Positions 49,763 to 57,636 of a stretch of DNA of 64,000 bases are shown here, in pieces (the first letter of the stretch is position 1; each line of letters opens with the position of its first letter). The stretch is from Arthrobacter sp. S39 (GTDB taxonomy: Bacteria; Actinomycetota; Actinomycetes; Actinomycetales; Micrococcaceae), in assembly GCF_004320525.1 (NCBI RefSeq), contig NZ_SIHX01000006.1, positions 186,001-250,000 on the forward strand. Reading direction: 5' to 3'. The notes under the pieces were generated by a model. The model was not told the origin of the DNA and did not search any database. It saw only the letters and a list, made by a program, of their open reading frames with translations. Position numbers and translations under genes: made by a program.

Positions 49763-50854
49763 CTAAAGGTAGCTCTTGACGCTCGCCCGGAGGGCTTCGG
49801 TGTGCTCGTAGATTTCCTCAAGTGAGGTGATGGGAACCCGGGTTTCTTCCTTGTTGTCGTCGAAGATCCCGATGTACTTCTGAGTCCGGTTGAAATGCAG
49901 GCGCGCGATCGGCTTGCGGTTGTTGTCGTCCAGCAGCACAGCGAAGTAGGACTTGGCATCCCGCTGCACCACGCGGGCCGGCTTGACCTCGCTGCAGACA
50001 ATGGCCCGGACGATCTGGTAGCCCTCGATTTCCTCCAAAGTTGTTTCGAGACTGTCAGCTTCAGCAAGATCTGCCTCGGCGACAGGGGCACTGGTGACAG
50101 CGGCGGCGACGGTGATGTCTTCGTTCTGCGGGAAGCTCGGAGCGCCCAGGGCTTTCTTCAGCCGCTCGTTGACCTGGTCATTCAGGAACTGCTTGGACGC
50201 CTTGCTTACCAGTGCGGTGAACTGCTCACGCACTTTCTGTGTATATGCGCCCTGATAAACCCGGCCGGTCAGGAATTTGATCCACTCATCTTCCGGCTCC
50301 TTGAACTGGGCAGCGAGAGTCCGCTTCAATTCCCCGATGTACTTCAGTTCACCGGCCGCATTGATGATTGATTCAAGATCAAAGACGTCCTTCGATAATT
50401 TCTGCAGCTCCGGGATGAGCGTCTCATCGATGTCGGTGAGATCCAGGACCAGGAACGGCTTGGCATCCATGCGGTTCGGTGCATCGAGGTCGGTAAAGAA
50501 CTGATAGACCTCGCCGTTGGTGAGAATTGCGATTCTCGCATTCGTCACGGCGAAGTAGCGGAACAGCTGGGAAGCGTGCTCGATTTTCACTGGCTCTGTG
50601 GACTTCTTGCATTCGATCAGGATCTGCACTTCGCCGTCTTTGACGATGGCGTAGTCGATCTTTTCGCCCTTCTTAAGGCCAACGTCAGCTATGAACTCCG
50701 GGACGACCTCCATCGGATTGAACACGTCATAACCGAGGATCGTAGAAATAAAGGGCATGACAAAGGCATTCTTGGTTGCCTCTTCGGTTTGGATCGCATC
50801 TCGCTGCTGGCGGACTTTTGCGGCCAACGCGGAGAGTTTTTCTGCAAATTCCAT
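49763..50854 (-). CDS. Orphan type I restriction endonuclease-like (HsdR N-terminal) protein
   Basis: A 363-residue protein. Residues about 20-110 match the HsdR-N nuclease fold: TEEATKNAFVMPFISTILGYDVFNPMEVVPEF, then the PD-(D/E)xK set Asp67 (KIDYAI), Glu81 and Lys83 (ILIECKKS). RYFAVTNARIAILTNGEVYQFFTDLD follows as usual. The second half is helical, ending in a separate small beta domain (VVQRDAKSYFAVLLDDNNRKPIARL). There are no helicase motifs and no hsdM or hsdS genes nearby, so it is not a normal type I system. Its codons use more A/T than the neighbours, suggesting horizontal origin. Confidence 0.87.
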   Translation of the reverse strand: MEFAEKLSALAAKVRQQRDAIQTEEATKNAFVMPFISTILGYDVFNPMEVVPEFIADVGLKKGEKIDYAIVKDGEVQILIECKKSTEPVKIEHASQLFRYFAVTNARIAILTNGEVYQFFTDLDAPNRMDAKPFLVLDLTDIDETLIPELQKLSKDVFDLESIINAAGELKYIGELKRTLAAQFKEPEDEWIKFLTGRVYQGAYTQKVREQFTALVSKASKQFLNDQVNERLKKALGAPSFPQNEDITVAAAVTSAPVAEADLAEADSLETTLEEIEGYQIVRAIVCSEVKPARVVQRDAKSYFAVLLDDNNRKPIARLHFNRTQKYIGIFDDNKEETRVPITSLEEIYEHTEALRASVKSYL

Positions 50855-50918
50855 TCTTCCCCCTTGAAGAATTGATGATGCAGCTAACCGTAGCGCAGCA
50901 CAATGACAATTCAGAGAA

Positions 50919-50943
50919 GGGCCGCAAGTGTACGTTCGGGCGA
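50919..50943. repeat. Palindrome family D, solitary right half
   Basis: GGGCCGCAAGTGTACGTTCGGGCG matches the right arm of family D with a few changes; there is no left arm. It sits exactly at the 3' end of the small gene at 50945. Confidence 0.65.
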
Positions 50944-50944
50944 T

Positions 50945-51250
50945 TTAGTCCCCGAGCTGCGGCAGGCACATGCAGCGGATCTCGAAGAGCGGCAACCCCG
51001 GCTCCTCCAGGCCGTGTCCGGTGGAAACGAGGTACTCGTCCCCGAGGACATAGACCGGAAGCTGCGGTGACAGATACGAGTTGTACCGCGACGGGTAGAC
51101 CCACTGGCCGTTAATGTCGAAGGCCGGCAGGGCGTAGGCGTCCCGGCGGTTGTGGGCGGAGGGAAACAGGCCGTCGCCCATCCAGATATGGCTGGCCAGC
51201 CCGTACAGATAGTCACTGTTGTGCGCTGTGGGGAAAAGAATGGCCTGCAT
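50945..51250 (-). CDS. Small hypothetical protein of the iron-box operon
   Basis: A 101-residue protein with many Tyr, Pro and His (FPTAHNSDYLYGL, LPAFDINGQWVYPSRYNSYLS), no signal peptide and no clear membrane segment. I do not recognise a family. It starts five bases after the acetyltransferase stop (GGAAGGGG upstream) and so belongs to the operon with the Ntn hydrolase. The stop lies within the family D half repeat. Confidence 0.65.
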   Translation of the reverse strand: MQAILFPTAHNSDYLYGLASHIWMGDGLFPSAHNRRDAYALPAFDINGQWVYPSRYNSYLSPQLPVYVLGDEYLVSTGHGLEEPGLPLFEIRCMCLPQLGD

Positions 51251-51255
51251 CGGCG

Positions 51256-51849
51256 CTACCCCTTCCGGGACTCGAAACGTTCGCGGGTGAGGAAGACCAG
51301 CTGCGCTTCCTTCTCGGCCAGCTGCACCCTGGCGCCGGCCTCGAAACCGAAGCCCACGAAGCGCCCGATCGCTTTGCTGTTCCGGGCATCCGGCTCCGCG
51401 ACCACGCGGTCGTTGGCGGGGTTGGACAGCAGGAACCGGACCAGGCCCGTCAAGAGCGTGGCGGTGAAGTCCCGGACCGGTCGTGTGGCCGGAGCCAGCA
51501 GCAGGTGCATCCCGGTATCTTCGGGGCGGGCCGGGTAGGCGTCGGACACCGGATCCTGCAGCGGCTCATACGTCTGGAACAGTCCCGCGGGCTCGTCGTC
51601 AAGGGACATCAGGTAGGCGTGATGGGTGTCCAGGCTGTCCACGAACAGGTAGATGTCCCGGACTTCGTCCCGGCTCATGGACTGCATGCCCCAGAACCTG
51701 GCCCGGTCCTCCCGGACCCAGCCGTGGAGCAGGTCGGCGTCGCTTTCCGGGGCAAGTGGAATGAGCCGCAGCTGGCCCAGTCCGGGCAGGTCCTCTGTGT
51801 AGACGGCGTCCCGGGCGGAGAGCGGAGCGGCGGTGTCAGCGTGGGTCAT
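51256..51849 (-). CDS. GNAT acetyltransferase of the siderophore type (AlcB/IucB-like)
   Basis: A 197-residue acyltransferase: LIPLAPESDADLLHGWVREDRARFWGM is typical of the family that acetylates hydroxamate siderophore precursors (with the W-x(6)-R-x-F-W-x-M element), followed by EPAGLFQTYEPLQDP and the CoA loop MHLLLAPATRPVRDFTATLLTGLVRFLL, ending RVVAEPDARNSKAIGRFVGFGFE. In siderophore clusters these enzymes acylate N-hydroxylysine or N-hydroxydiamines. It overlaps the Ntn hydrolase gene by 14 bases. No NIS synthetase or hydroxylase is nearby. Confidence 0.85.
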   Translation of the reverse strand: MTHADTAAPLSARDAVYTEDLPGLGQLRLIPLAPESDADLLHGWVREDRARFWGMQSMSRDEVRDIYLFVDSLDTHHAYLMSLDDEPAGLFQTYEPLQDPVSDAYPARPEDTGMHLLLAPATRPVRDFTATLLTGLVRFLLSNPANDRVVAEPDARNSKAIGRFVGFGFEAGARVQLAEKEAQLVFLTRERFESRKG

Positions 51850-53917
51850 GGTTCTCCTTGGTCAGCTGCTCCCAGTCAGTGATGACGGGAATGAGGTCGC
51901 CGGCAGCCCAGAGGGGCAGCTGGCTGGCAAAGTGTGCGTCGTCGGGATTTCCCGAGGCGCCGAAAGGCACGATCCAGCGGCTTGCGGCCCTGTCCCGCAG
52001 GTCCCAGACGTAGCGCGCCACGGGTCCGCGGAACGACCTGTCGGTCACGCCGGGCAGGCTCTCGGTGGACAGGACGCAGCCGGTGTCGCCGGACAGGCCG
52101 GTGACCGCGACGGTGGGCGCCAATCCGCGGGGTCCGTGATCGTCCAGGGCATGCAGCGGAAGGACCGTGTGGCTGGATCCCCAGGTTTCCGCGGGTGCCG
52201 CCATGGCCACCTCCTCCAGCGCCTCGCGTGCGGCCCCGGCGACGTCGATGCCGGCCGCGGGACCGTCCGCGATCAGCGTCTCGAGGGCGAAGCCCACCCG
52301 CGACGCGGCATAGAGCCAGGGTCCGAACAGAGGGGAGTGGCCGTGCGGTGCGGCCAGGGGCAGCAGTGTGGGTGTGCGCGCCAGCGCCAGGACCAACGCA
52401 GACCGCCAGGCTGCGAACGCGCCTGCGTCGCCGCTGACCCCATCCATGTGGCCGTCCCACAACAGCAGCCGTTTCCGGAGGTCACCTGCCGCAGAAGACA
52501 GCGCAACGGGTTCCTGCAGCAGCTTGCGGAGCGCCGGCCAGGAGCCGAGGTGCGTGTCCACGTGTATCCGCTGCACGGCATCCGCGTCCAGTCCCGGCCC
52601 GTGATCCTCCAGCAGGTGCCGGATCCGCCGGGCCCGGTGGGCCGGGGCGAACTCGAGCCCCAGCTGGTCCCCGCCGCCGGAGCCGCGGTCGTTGGCATTC
52701 ACGGCGAGCGCGGGCACATGGGCCCGTGGCAGTTTCTCCCACCCTCCCGTCCACTCGTGCTCCGCCGACCATCCCGGGACGGGCCGGACCCGGTTCTGCC
52801 GGCTCCGGACCGGCACCTTCCCCGCGACCAGCTGGCGGACATCCCCGCTGGAATCGGCAACCAGAACGCAGTTCACCGGCTCCACCCACGCGTCCAGCGC
52901 CGCTTCAACATCCCCCGCGGAACGGCTCCGCAGGAGCGGCAGGAGGGCCTCGAAACCCAGCGAACCTGCGGCCCGGGCCGGCGTCCGCAGACTCAGCGCG
53001 CCGCCGTCGGCCCCTCCCGCAATGACCGGACCGCGGGCCGTTTCGATGACCTCCACGGTCTCCGCCGCGGCGCCGCGGACCAGGATCTTTTCCTGATGGT
53101 GCGCGTGGACCGGCTCCCAGCCGTTCGGCCCCAAAGCCGCCATCACGCCGTCGTCATCCCGCAGCCGTTCGCGGAACAGATCCTGGTAATCGGCCATGGC
53201 GTTGGTGACCGCCCACGCGACTGACCCCGTATGGCCGAAGTGCTGGACCCCGGGGACGCCCGGGAAAGCCAGCCCGACGGCGTCGAACTCCGGGCACGCC
53301 AGCCGCACCTGCTGGTAGACGCCCGGAAGTTCCATCAGGCGGTGCGGATCACCGGCGATGAGTGGGGAGCCGGACGCAGTCAGGTTTCCCGCGGCGGCCC
53401 ACGCGTTGCTGCCGGCCCATACCGGGGCCTCGATGCTGAACAGGCTCACGGCGTCCTCGCCGAGCGTCGCGGCCACGTGTTCGCGCCAGAGCTTGTTCGG
53501 GAACGTGCCGAAGAGAATGTGGTGGACCAGGAAAACGCCGAGCGGCGTCCAGGGCTCCCAGGCGGCGGGCGCGGTCTCTGTTGCGCGGAACTCGTGGGCG
53601 TCCCGGCGGCCGGATTCCAGGGCGCGATTCACACCGTCCACATAGGAGGCGCACCAGCGCCGGCTGTCGGCATCCAGGTTTTCGAAGCACCGGCGGGCGG
53701 TGTCGTCCAGCCGCACGCGCCGGGCGAATCGGTCCCAGTCCAGCCCGTCCGCGCCCAGATGCTCCGCGGTCCGGCCTTCCGAGCGCCAGCGTTCCATCTC
53801 GATCTGCCAGGAGCGGTCCGTTGCCGCGTTATAGCCCTGGAGGAAGGACAAATCGTCGGGGGAGCCGGCCCGCAGGTGCGGGATGCCCCAGGGATCCCGG
53901 AAGATCTCAGACGGCAT
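51836..53917 (-). CDS. Penicillin acylase-family Ntn hydrolase under an iron box
   Basis: A 693-residue enzyme of the penicillin acylase/PvdQ family: IFRDPWGIPHLRAGSPDDLSFLQGY at the N-terminus, and the self-cleavage site VWAGSNAWAAAG, in which Ser170 would become the new N-terminal nucleophile. GDPHRLMELPGVYQQVRLACPE, PGVPGVQHFGHTGSVAWAVTNAMAD and LAVNANDRGSGG follow as usual. There is no signal peptide, unlike PvdQ or penicillin G acylase, so it should mature in the cytoplasm. A DtxR/IdeR-type box is 59 bases upstream, and the next gene is a siderophore-type acetyltransferase. It probably removes or adds an acyl chain on an iron chelator. Confidence 0.9.
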   Translation of the reverse strand: MPSEIFRDPWGIPHLRAGSPDDLSFLQGYNAATDRSWQIEMERWRSEGRTAEHLGADGLDWDRFARRVRLDDTARRCFENLDADSRRWCASYVDGVNRALESGRRDAHEFRATETAPAAWEPWTPLGVFLVHHILFGTFPNKLWREHVAATLGEDAVSLFSIEAPVWAGSNAWAAAGNLTASGSPLIAGDPHRLMELPGVYQQVRLACPEFDAVGLAFPGVPGVQHFGHTGSVAWAVTNAMADYQDLFRERLRDDDGVMAALGPNGWEPVHAHHQEKILVRGAAAETVEVIETARGPVIAGGADGGALSLRTPARAAGSLGFEALLPLLRSRSAGDVEAALDAWVEPVNCVLVADSSGDVRQLVAGKVPVRSRQNRVRPVPGWSAEHEWTGGWEKLPRAHVPALAVNANDRGSGGGDQLGLEFAPAHRARRIRHLLEDHGPGLDADAVQRIHVDTHLGSWPALRKLLQEPVALSSAAGDLRKRLLLWDGHMDGVSGDAGAFAAWRSALVLALARTPTLLPLAAPHGHSPLFGPWLYAASRVGFALETLIADGPAAGIDVAGAAREALEEVAMAAPAETWGSSHTVLPLHALDDHGPRGLAPTVAVTGLSGDTGCVLSTESLPGVTDRSFRGPVARYVWDLRDRAASRWIVPFGASGNPDDAHFASQLPLWAAGDLIPVITDWEQLTKENHDPR

Positions 53918-53975
53918 GGGCGCGGAATTGTCGCAGGGGGAGGCTGCAGCGAGGGGGCACGTGGATCTCCGGTGG

Positions 53976-53994
53976 TTAGGTAAGGCTTAGCTAA
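53976..53994 (-). promoter_or_regulatory. DtxR/IdeR-type iron box
   Basis: TTAGGTAAGGCTTAGCTAA is close to the 19-base consensus TTAGGTTAGSCTAACCTAA. It lies 59 bases before the Ntn hydrolase start. An iron-loaded DtxR/IdeR repressor bound here would shut off the three-gene operon when iron is plentiful. Confidence 0.88.
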
Positions 53995-54048
53995 CCAAAA
54001 GAATAGGGTGATGCGCCGGGTTCGCCAAAATGTTGCGTCAGAAAACGG

Positions 54049-54083
54049 AAACGCACGACGGCGGGAGCCGTCGTCGTCCGCTT
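54049..54083. repeat. Palindrome family A, copy 8 (degenerate)
   Basis: AACGCACGACGGCGGGAG / CCGTCGTCGTCCGCTT, with the central TCCC lost so the stem is shorter. It lies between the iron box and the divergent MpaB-like gene, not after any gene end. This copy is therefore not a terminator for a neighbouring gene. Confidence 0.65.
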
Positions 54084-54112
54084 CCGCAGTGCCCGGTTTT
54101 GGCTGTCTCCGG

Positions 54113-54118
54113 TAGATT
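54113..54118 (+). promoter_or_regulatory. -10 hexamer TAGATT of a likely leaderless gene
   Basis: TAGATT stands seven bases before ATG 54126, with no Shine-Dalgarno sequence. Same arrangement as at 2168-2181. Confidence 0.5.
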
Positions 54119-54125
54119 TGTGCGC

Positions 54126-54899
54126 ATGGTTCCGGGACTTGCCGACATAGGCGCAGAAGGCATTCTGCTCGCCGGGGCAGGCCGCGCCATTTTGCTGCAG
54201 ATCGCGAACCCGGCCGTGGGTCACGGGGTGGCAGAGCACAGCCGCTTCACGGAGCGTCCGCTGGACCGGCTGCGCGGCACCCTCACCTACGTCTATGCCA
54301 TCGTCTACGGCACGGACGGGCAGGTGGCAGCCGTCCGCCGCCGGGTGAACCGGGCCCATGCGCCGGTCCGGCGGGCTCCGGATGAAAGCTCCAAGGGGTA
54401 CAACGCCTTTGACGCGGAATCGCAGCTGTGGGTGGTGGCCACACTCTATGACACGGCCGTCACCGTCTTCGAGCGTGTTTATGGACCGCTCGATCAGGAG
54501 TCAGCCGACCAGATGTACCGCGACTACGCGAAGCTGGGGACGGCCCTGCAGCTCCCGGCGGAGCTGTGGCCGGCGGACCGCGCGGCGTTCCGCGCTTATT
54601 GGGACAGCCGCATAGAGTCACTCCGGGCCGACGACGCCGCCGTGCGGATCGCCCACGGCCTGCTCCATCCGCGGACCGGCCCGCTCTGGTACCGCGCTGT
54701 CATGCCGTTCGCCCGGTTCGTTACCGCGGGCTTCCTTCCCGACCACCTCCGCCAGGACTTTGGGCTGGCCTGGAGCTCAGGCCACGGGCGCCGGTTCGAC
54801 CTCACCATGCGGTGCACCGCTGTGGTTTATCCGCGGCTGCCGCAAAGGATCCGGCATTGGTTCAAGAACTACTGCCTGGGGCAGTTGGACACCGCGTAG
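54126..54899 (+). CDS. Oxygenase MpaB-family (DUF2236) protein
   Basis: A 257-residue helical protein with the DUF2236 pattern: GRAILLQIANPAVGHGVAEHSRFTERPLDRLRGTLTYVYAIVYGT, VRRRVNRAHAPV, YNAFDAESQLWVVATLYDTAV and ARFVTAGFLPDHLRQDFGLAWSSGHGRRF. The family includes the latex-clearing and mycophenolic acid MpaB oxygenases, with His residues that may bind haem or iron. Substrate unknown. ATG 54126 was chosen since the -10 hexamer sits seven bases before it; an in-frame start at 54030 would lie within the palindrome. Confidence 0.85.
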   Translation: MVPGLADIGAEGILLAGAGRAILLQIANPAVGHGVAEHSRFTERPLDRLRGTLTYVYAIVYGTDGQVAAVRRRVNRAHAPVRRAPDESSKGYNAFDAESQLWVVATLYDTAVTVFERVYGPLDQESADQMYRDYAKLGTALQLPAELWPADRAAFRAYWDSRIESLRADDAAVRIAHGLLHPRTGPLWYRAVMPFARFVTAGFLPDHLRQDFGLAWSSGHGRRFDLTMRCTAVVYPRLPQRIRHWFKNYCLGQLDTA

Positions 54900-54931
54900 C
54901 TGCAGCAGCCGGCCCGCACTCTTGCAATTAA

Positions 54932-54989
54932 GCGCGAACGTACACTTGGGGCCCTCTTGAAAATTGGGGCCTCAAGTGTACGTTCGCGC
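54932..54989. repeat. Palindrome family D, copy 3 (full)
   Basis: GCGCGAACGTACACTTGGGG pairs with CCTCAAGTGTACGTTCGCGC with one change, around an A/T-rich loop. It lies between the convergent MpaB-like and deacetylase genes, in terminator position. Confidence 0.85.
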
Positions 54990-54999
54990 CAAATGATTC

Positions 55000-55956
55000 T
55001 TAGGGGGCAGGAGTGGGCTTCGATTCTCGGACCATCGCCGGAGTGAAGGCCGCTCCCGTATCCGGGAAAGAGGGCACCTCGATCCGGGCGTGTTCGTGGA
55101 CTTCGGTCACGGTCCGGCGGGTGTGCTCGGCGATCTCCTCCATGGTGGTGACCCACATCCCGTCCATTGCTTTCACGCGTTCAATCAGCTTCTCCAAAGC
55201 CACGGCCTTGGATGGCCGGCCGGAGATGAACGGGTGGTTGGTCAGCACAAAGCAGCTGCCGGCTGCATGGTGTGCCTCCGCTTCGAGGGTCCACATTTCG
55301 AGGACCTTGGCCGGGCTCTCAATGACCCCGCTGCCGGTGACGCCGGGGTAGAAGGCGTACTGCTCCCAGTCGTCCAGGGCCCAGTCGACGGGGATTTCCA
55401 CGATGTCCCGGCTGTCGCCCGGGGCGACGCTGAAACGGTAGGGGGCATCGCCGTCGAGCAGGCTTGAATCGTAGAGGAATCCGCGGTCCGCGAGGAGGGC
55501 CGCCGACTGCCAGTTCAGCTCCCACCACGGTGCCCGGTAGCCCACGGGCTCCACCCCGGCGGCCTTGGCGAGTGCCGCCAGTCCGCGGTCGAGGTAGCGG
55601 GCCTCCGTGTCGGCGTCGATACCCTGCATGTGCTCGTGCAGGTAGCCATGGTGGGCCACCTCATGCCCGGCGTCCACGATCCGTCGGACCGTGTCCGGGT
55701 AGCACTCGGCCGTGAAGCCCGGGACGAAGAACGTGGCCCGGATGTCCTGCCGGTTCAGAATCTGCAGCAGCCGGGGAACGGCCACCTTCGGCCCGTACGA
55801 CTGGTGGGTCATCAGGGACATCCTGCGGGTGCTCTGGGGATCGTGGGCGATGGTGCAGGATTCGGCGTCGACGTCGAAGGTGAAGGACGCTGCTGCCTGC
55901 CTGCCGCCGGGCCAGGCGATCGGGTGGGCTTCGTCCGGGAAGGCGAGGTGGTTCAT
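55000..55956 (-). CDS. Polysaccharide-deacetylase-fold hydrolase (allantoinase/cyclic amide hydrolase-like)
   Basis: A 318-residue NodB-fold enzyme: SFTFDVDAES (metal Asp), DIRATFFVPGFTAECYPDTVRRIVDAGHEVAHHGYLHEHM (metal His pair), GYRAPWWELN and DSSLLDGDAPYRF, then VLTNHPFISGRPSKAVALEKLI. This shape, without a signal peptide, is that of cytoplasmic PuuE-type allantoinases and HpPgdA-like cyclic imidases rather than secreted chitin deacetylases. It is followed on the same strand upstream by an NCS1 transporter and next to a PucR regulator, both of which point to uptake and ring opening of a purine, hydantoin or pyrimidine-type compound. Confidence 0.88.
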   Translation of the reverse strand: MNHLAFPDEAHPIAWPGGRQAAASFTFDVDAESCTIAHDPQSTRRMSLMTHQSYGPKVAVPRLLQILNRQDIRATFFVPGFTAECYPDTVRRIVDAGHEVAHHGYLHEHMQGIDADTEARYLDRGLAALAKAAGVEPVGYRAPWWELNWQSAALLADRGFLYDSSLLDGDAPYRFSVAPGDSRDIVEIPVDWALDDWEQYAFYPGVTGSGVIESPAKVLEMWTLEAEAHHAAGSCFVLTNHPFISGRPSKAVALEKLIERVKAMDGMWVTTMEEIAEHTRRTVTEVHEHARIEVPSFPDTGAAFTPAMVRESKPTPAP

Positions 55957-55997
55957 TTTATGGGTCCTATGAGTCGGAGTTCAGGCGGGGTTCGGGC

Positions 55998-57526
55998 TCA
56001 GAGTTCGGCCGGTGCGGACTGCGGGCCTCCGACGCCGGCCAGGCCGGGTTCGGTGGCTGTGCGGCTGGCGGGGACGTTCAGTGCGCTGTCCAGGTATTTG
56101 CGGTGGACCTTGGGTCCCAGGACTGCGTACGTCGCGGCGCTGGCCACTCCGCCGGCGAGCCATGACAGGTCCCATCCGCCCAGGGCCACGGCGATGGGGC
56201 CCTGCATTGCGGGAACAAGTCCGTACATAAACAGCCAGGTGGCGAAGATGCCGACCAGGAGGGAGATGACCCCTGCCCAGTTGACGCCCGGGAGGCGCTT
56301 GGTGCCGACGGCGTCGAAGAGCCGTGCCGGGTTGCCGGGCCAGCGCTTCTCGATCCAGAAGTAGTGGACCAGCATGACGCCGCCCCAGGCTGCGACCCAG
56401 GCGACGAGCCCGATGAGCCAGGCGTCGAGGACCGCTGCGAAGTCCTCCTGGAAGATGAAGAAGACGACGGCGGCAAGGGAGAAGACGCCGACGAACAGGT
56501 TGAGCTTGCGGCGGCTGATGGTGATGTCCAGCGACTGCGTGGCGACGGAGAAGGTGTAGATGTTGAGGATGTTGGTGGCGATGGGGCCGTGCAGCACCAT
56601 CAGGAGGACGGGCAGTGCCAGGACGCCGAAGTTCTGGACGATGAGTTTTCCGGGGTCGATTTCGCCGCTGTTGGTGGCCAGGCTGGCGCCGAGGATGCCG
56701 AGCCAGACGACGGGGATGAACTGTCCGAGGACGGAGGCCAGGTAGACCTTTTTCTTGGGGACTTCCGTACTCACGAACCTGGAGTAGTCGGCCGCGTAGG
56801 TGAACCAGGTGATGCCCCAGCCGATGCCGATGGCCGTCATCACGGCGCTCATGGCAGCGATCCGCTCCGAGCCTTCGAGGATGTTTCCTGCCGGGCCGGC
56901 GTAGGACCAGTTGATCTTCATGCCGAACCAGGCAACTGCGGACATCACCGCCAGGATGATGATGGTGGGAGGAACGGTCCACTTTTCGAAGGCGGCGATG
57001 GCTTTGTAGCCGAACCAGGCGATGGCTACTTGGGCGGCCATGATAGTGGTGGCGACGCCGATTTTCCAGGCGTAGTTCTGGGCTGTGGGGTCCACCCAGC
57101 CGAGGGTGCCGAAGAGGGCCATGACCAGGTCCAGGATGATCCACGTGTTGACCGCGCACCATCCGATCACCAAGAGCGCCTGGATGGCTGCCGGGAGGTA
57201 GTTGCCGCGCCGGCCGAAGGCTGCGCGGGCCAGGACCATACCGGTGGCGCCGGTCTTTTGGCCAAGGAGGACAAAGCAGCCGAACAAAAGCATTCCGATC
57301 AGGTTGCCCAGCACCAGCACCGTAACGGTGTCCGCGAAGCCCAGCCCCAAGTGGATTCCGAGGGCGCCCAGTACCAGTTGATCGGGGCCAGGTTGGCGCC
57401 TGCCCAGATCCAGAACTGGCCCGAGACCTTATGGGTGCGCTGGGATTCCGGGATGGGCTGGAGCCAGGCTTCGACGTCTTCGAGGGGAGCCGACTGCCCG
57501 GCGCCTGCGGTTGAGGGTTGCTGCAT
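55998..57526 (-). pseudogene. NCS1-family (cytosine/purine/hydantoin) transporter, interrupted by a frameshift
   Basis: The transporter is split into two frames. From ATG 57526 (GAAGAGG upstream) the first about 50 residues read EDVEAWLQPIPESQRTHKVS and FWIWAGANLAPINW, typical of NCS1 starts. At about 57374-57375 one base is missing: reading on in the other frame restores VLGALGIHLGLGF and then 440 residues of intact transporter (VPKKKVYLASVLGQ, ITWFTYAADYSRF), ending at 55998. If the missing G is real, only a truncated protein is made; if it is a sequencing error, the gene is whole (about 509 residues, 12 helices). Confidence 0.85.
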
Positions 57527-57567
57527 GGGGGCCTCTTCGTTGAGGGGGATGGGGATTCTTCAAGATT

Positions 57568-57599
57568 ATGTGGCCTACCCCACATGCACCATCTACAAT
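57568..57599 (+). promoter_or_regulatory. Inverted repeat and -10 hexamer before the PucR gene
   Basis: ATGTGG-N6-CCACAT (57568-57585) is a perfect inverted repeat in the 110-base gap between the divergent NCS1 and PucR genes. TACAAT (57594-57599) is a good -10 for the PucR gene. The repeat is a candidate PucR site acting on both genes. Confidence 0.6.
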
Positions 57600-57636
57600 C
57601 TGTCGTGAGGTAAAGCCATTTATACGACGGAGTGTC

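Noticed and set aside
31031..54989. Palindromes as CRISPR repeats or integron sites
   Set aside because: They are not clustered, have no regular spacers, and no cas or integrase genes are present.
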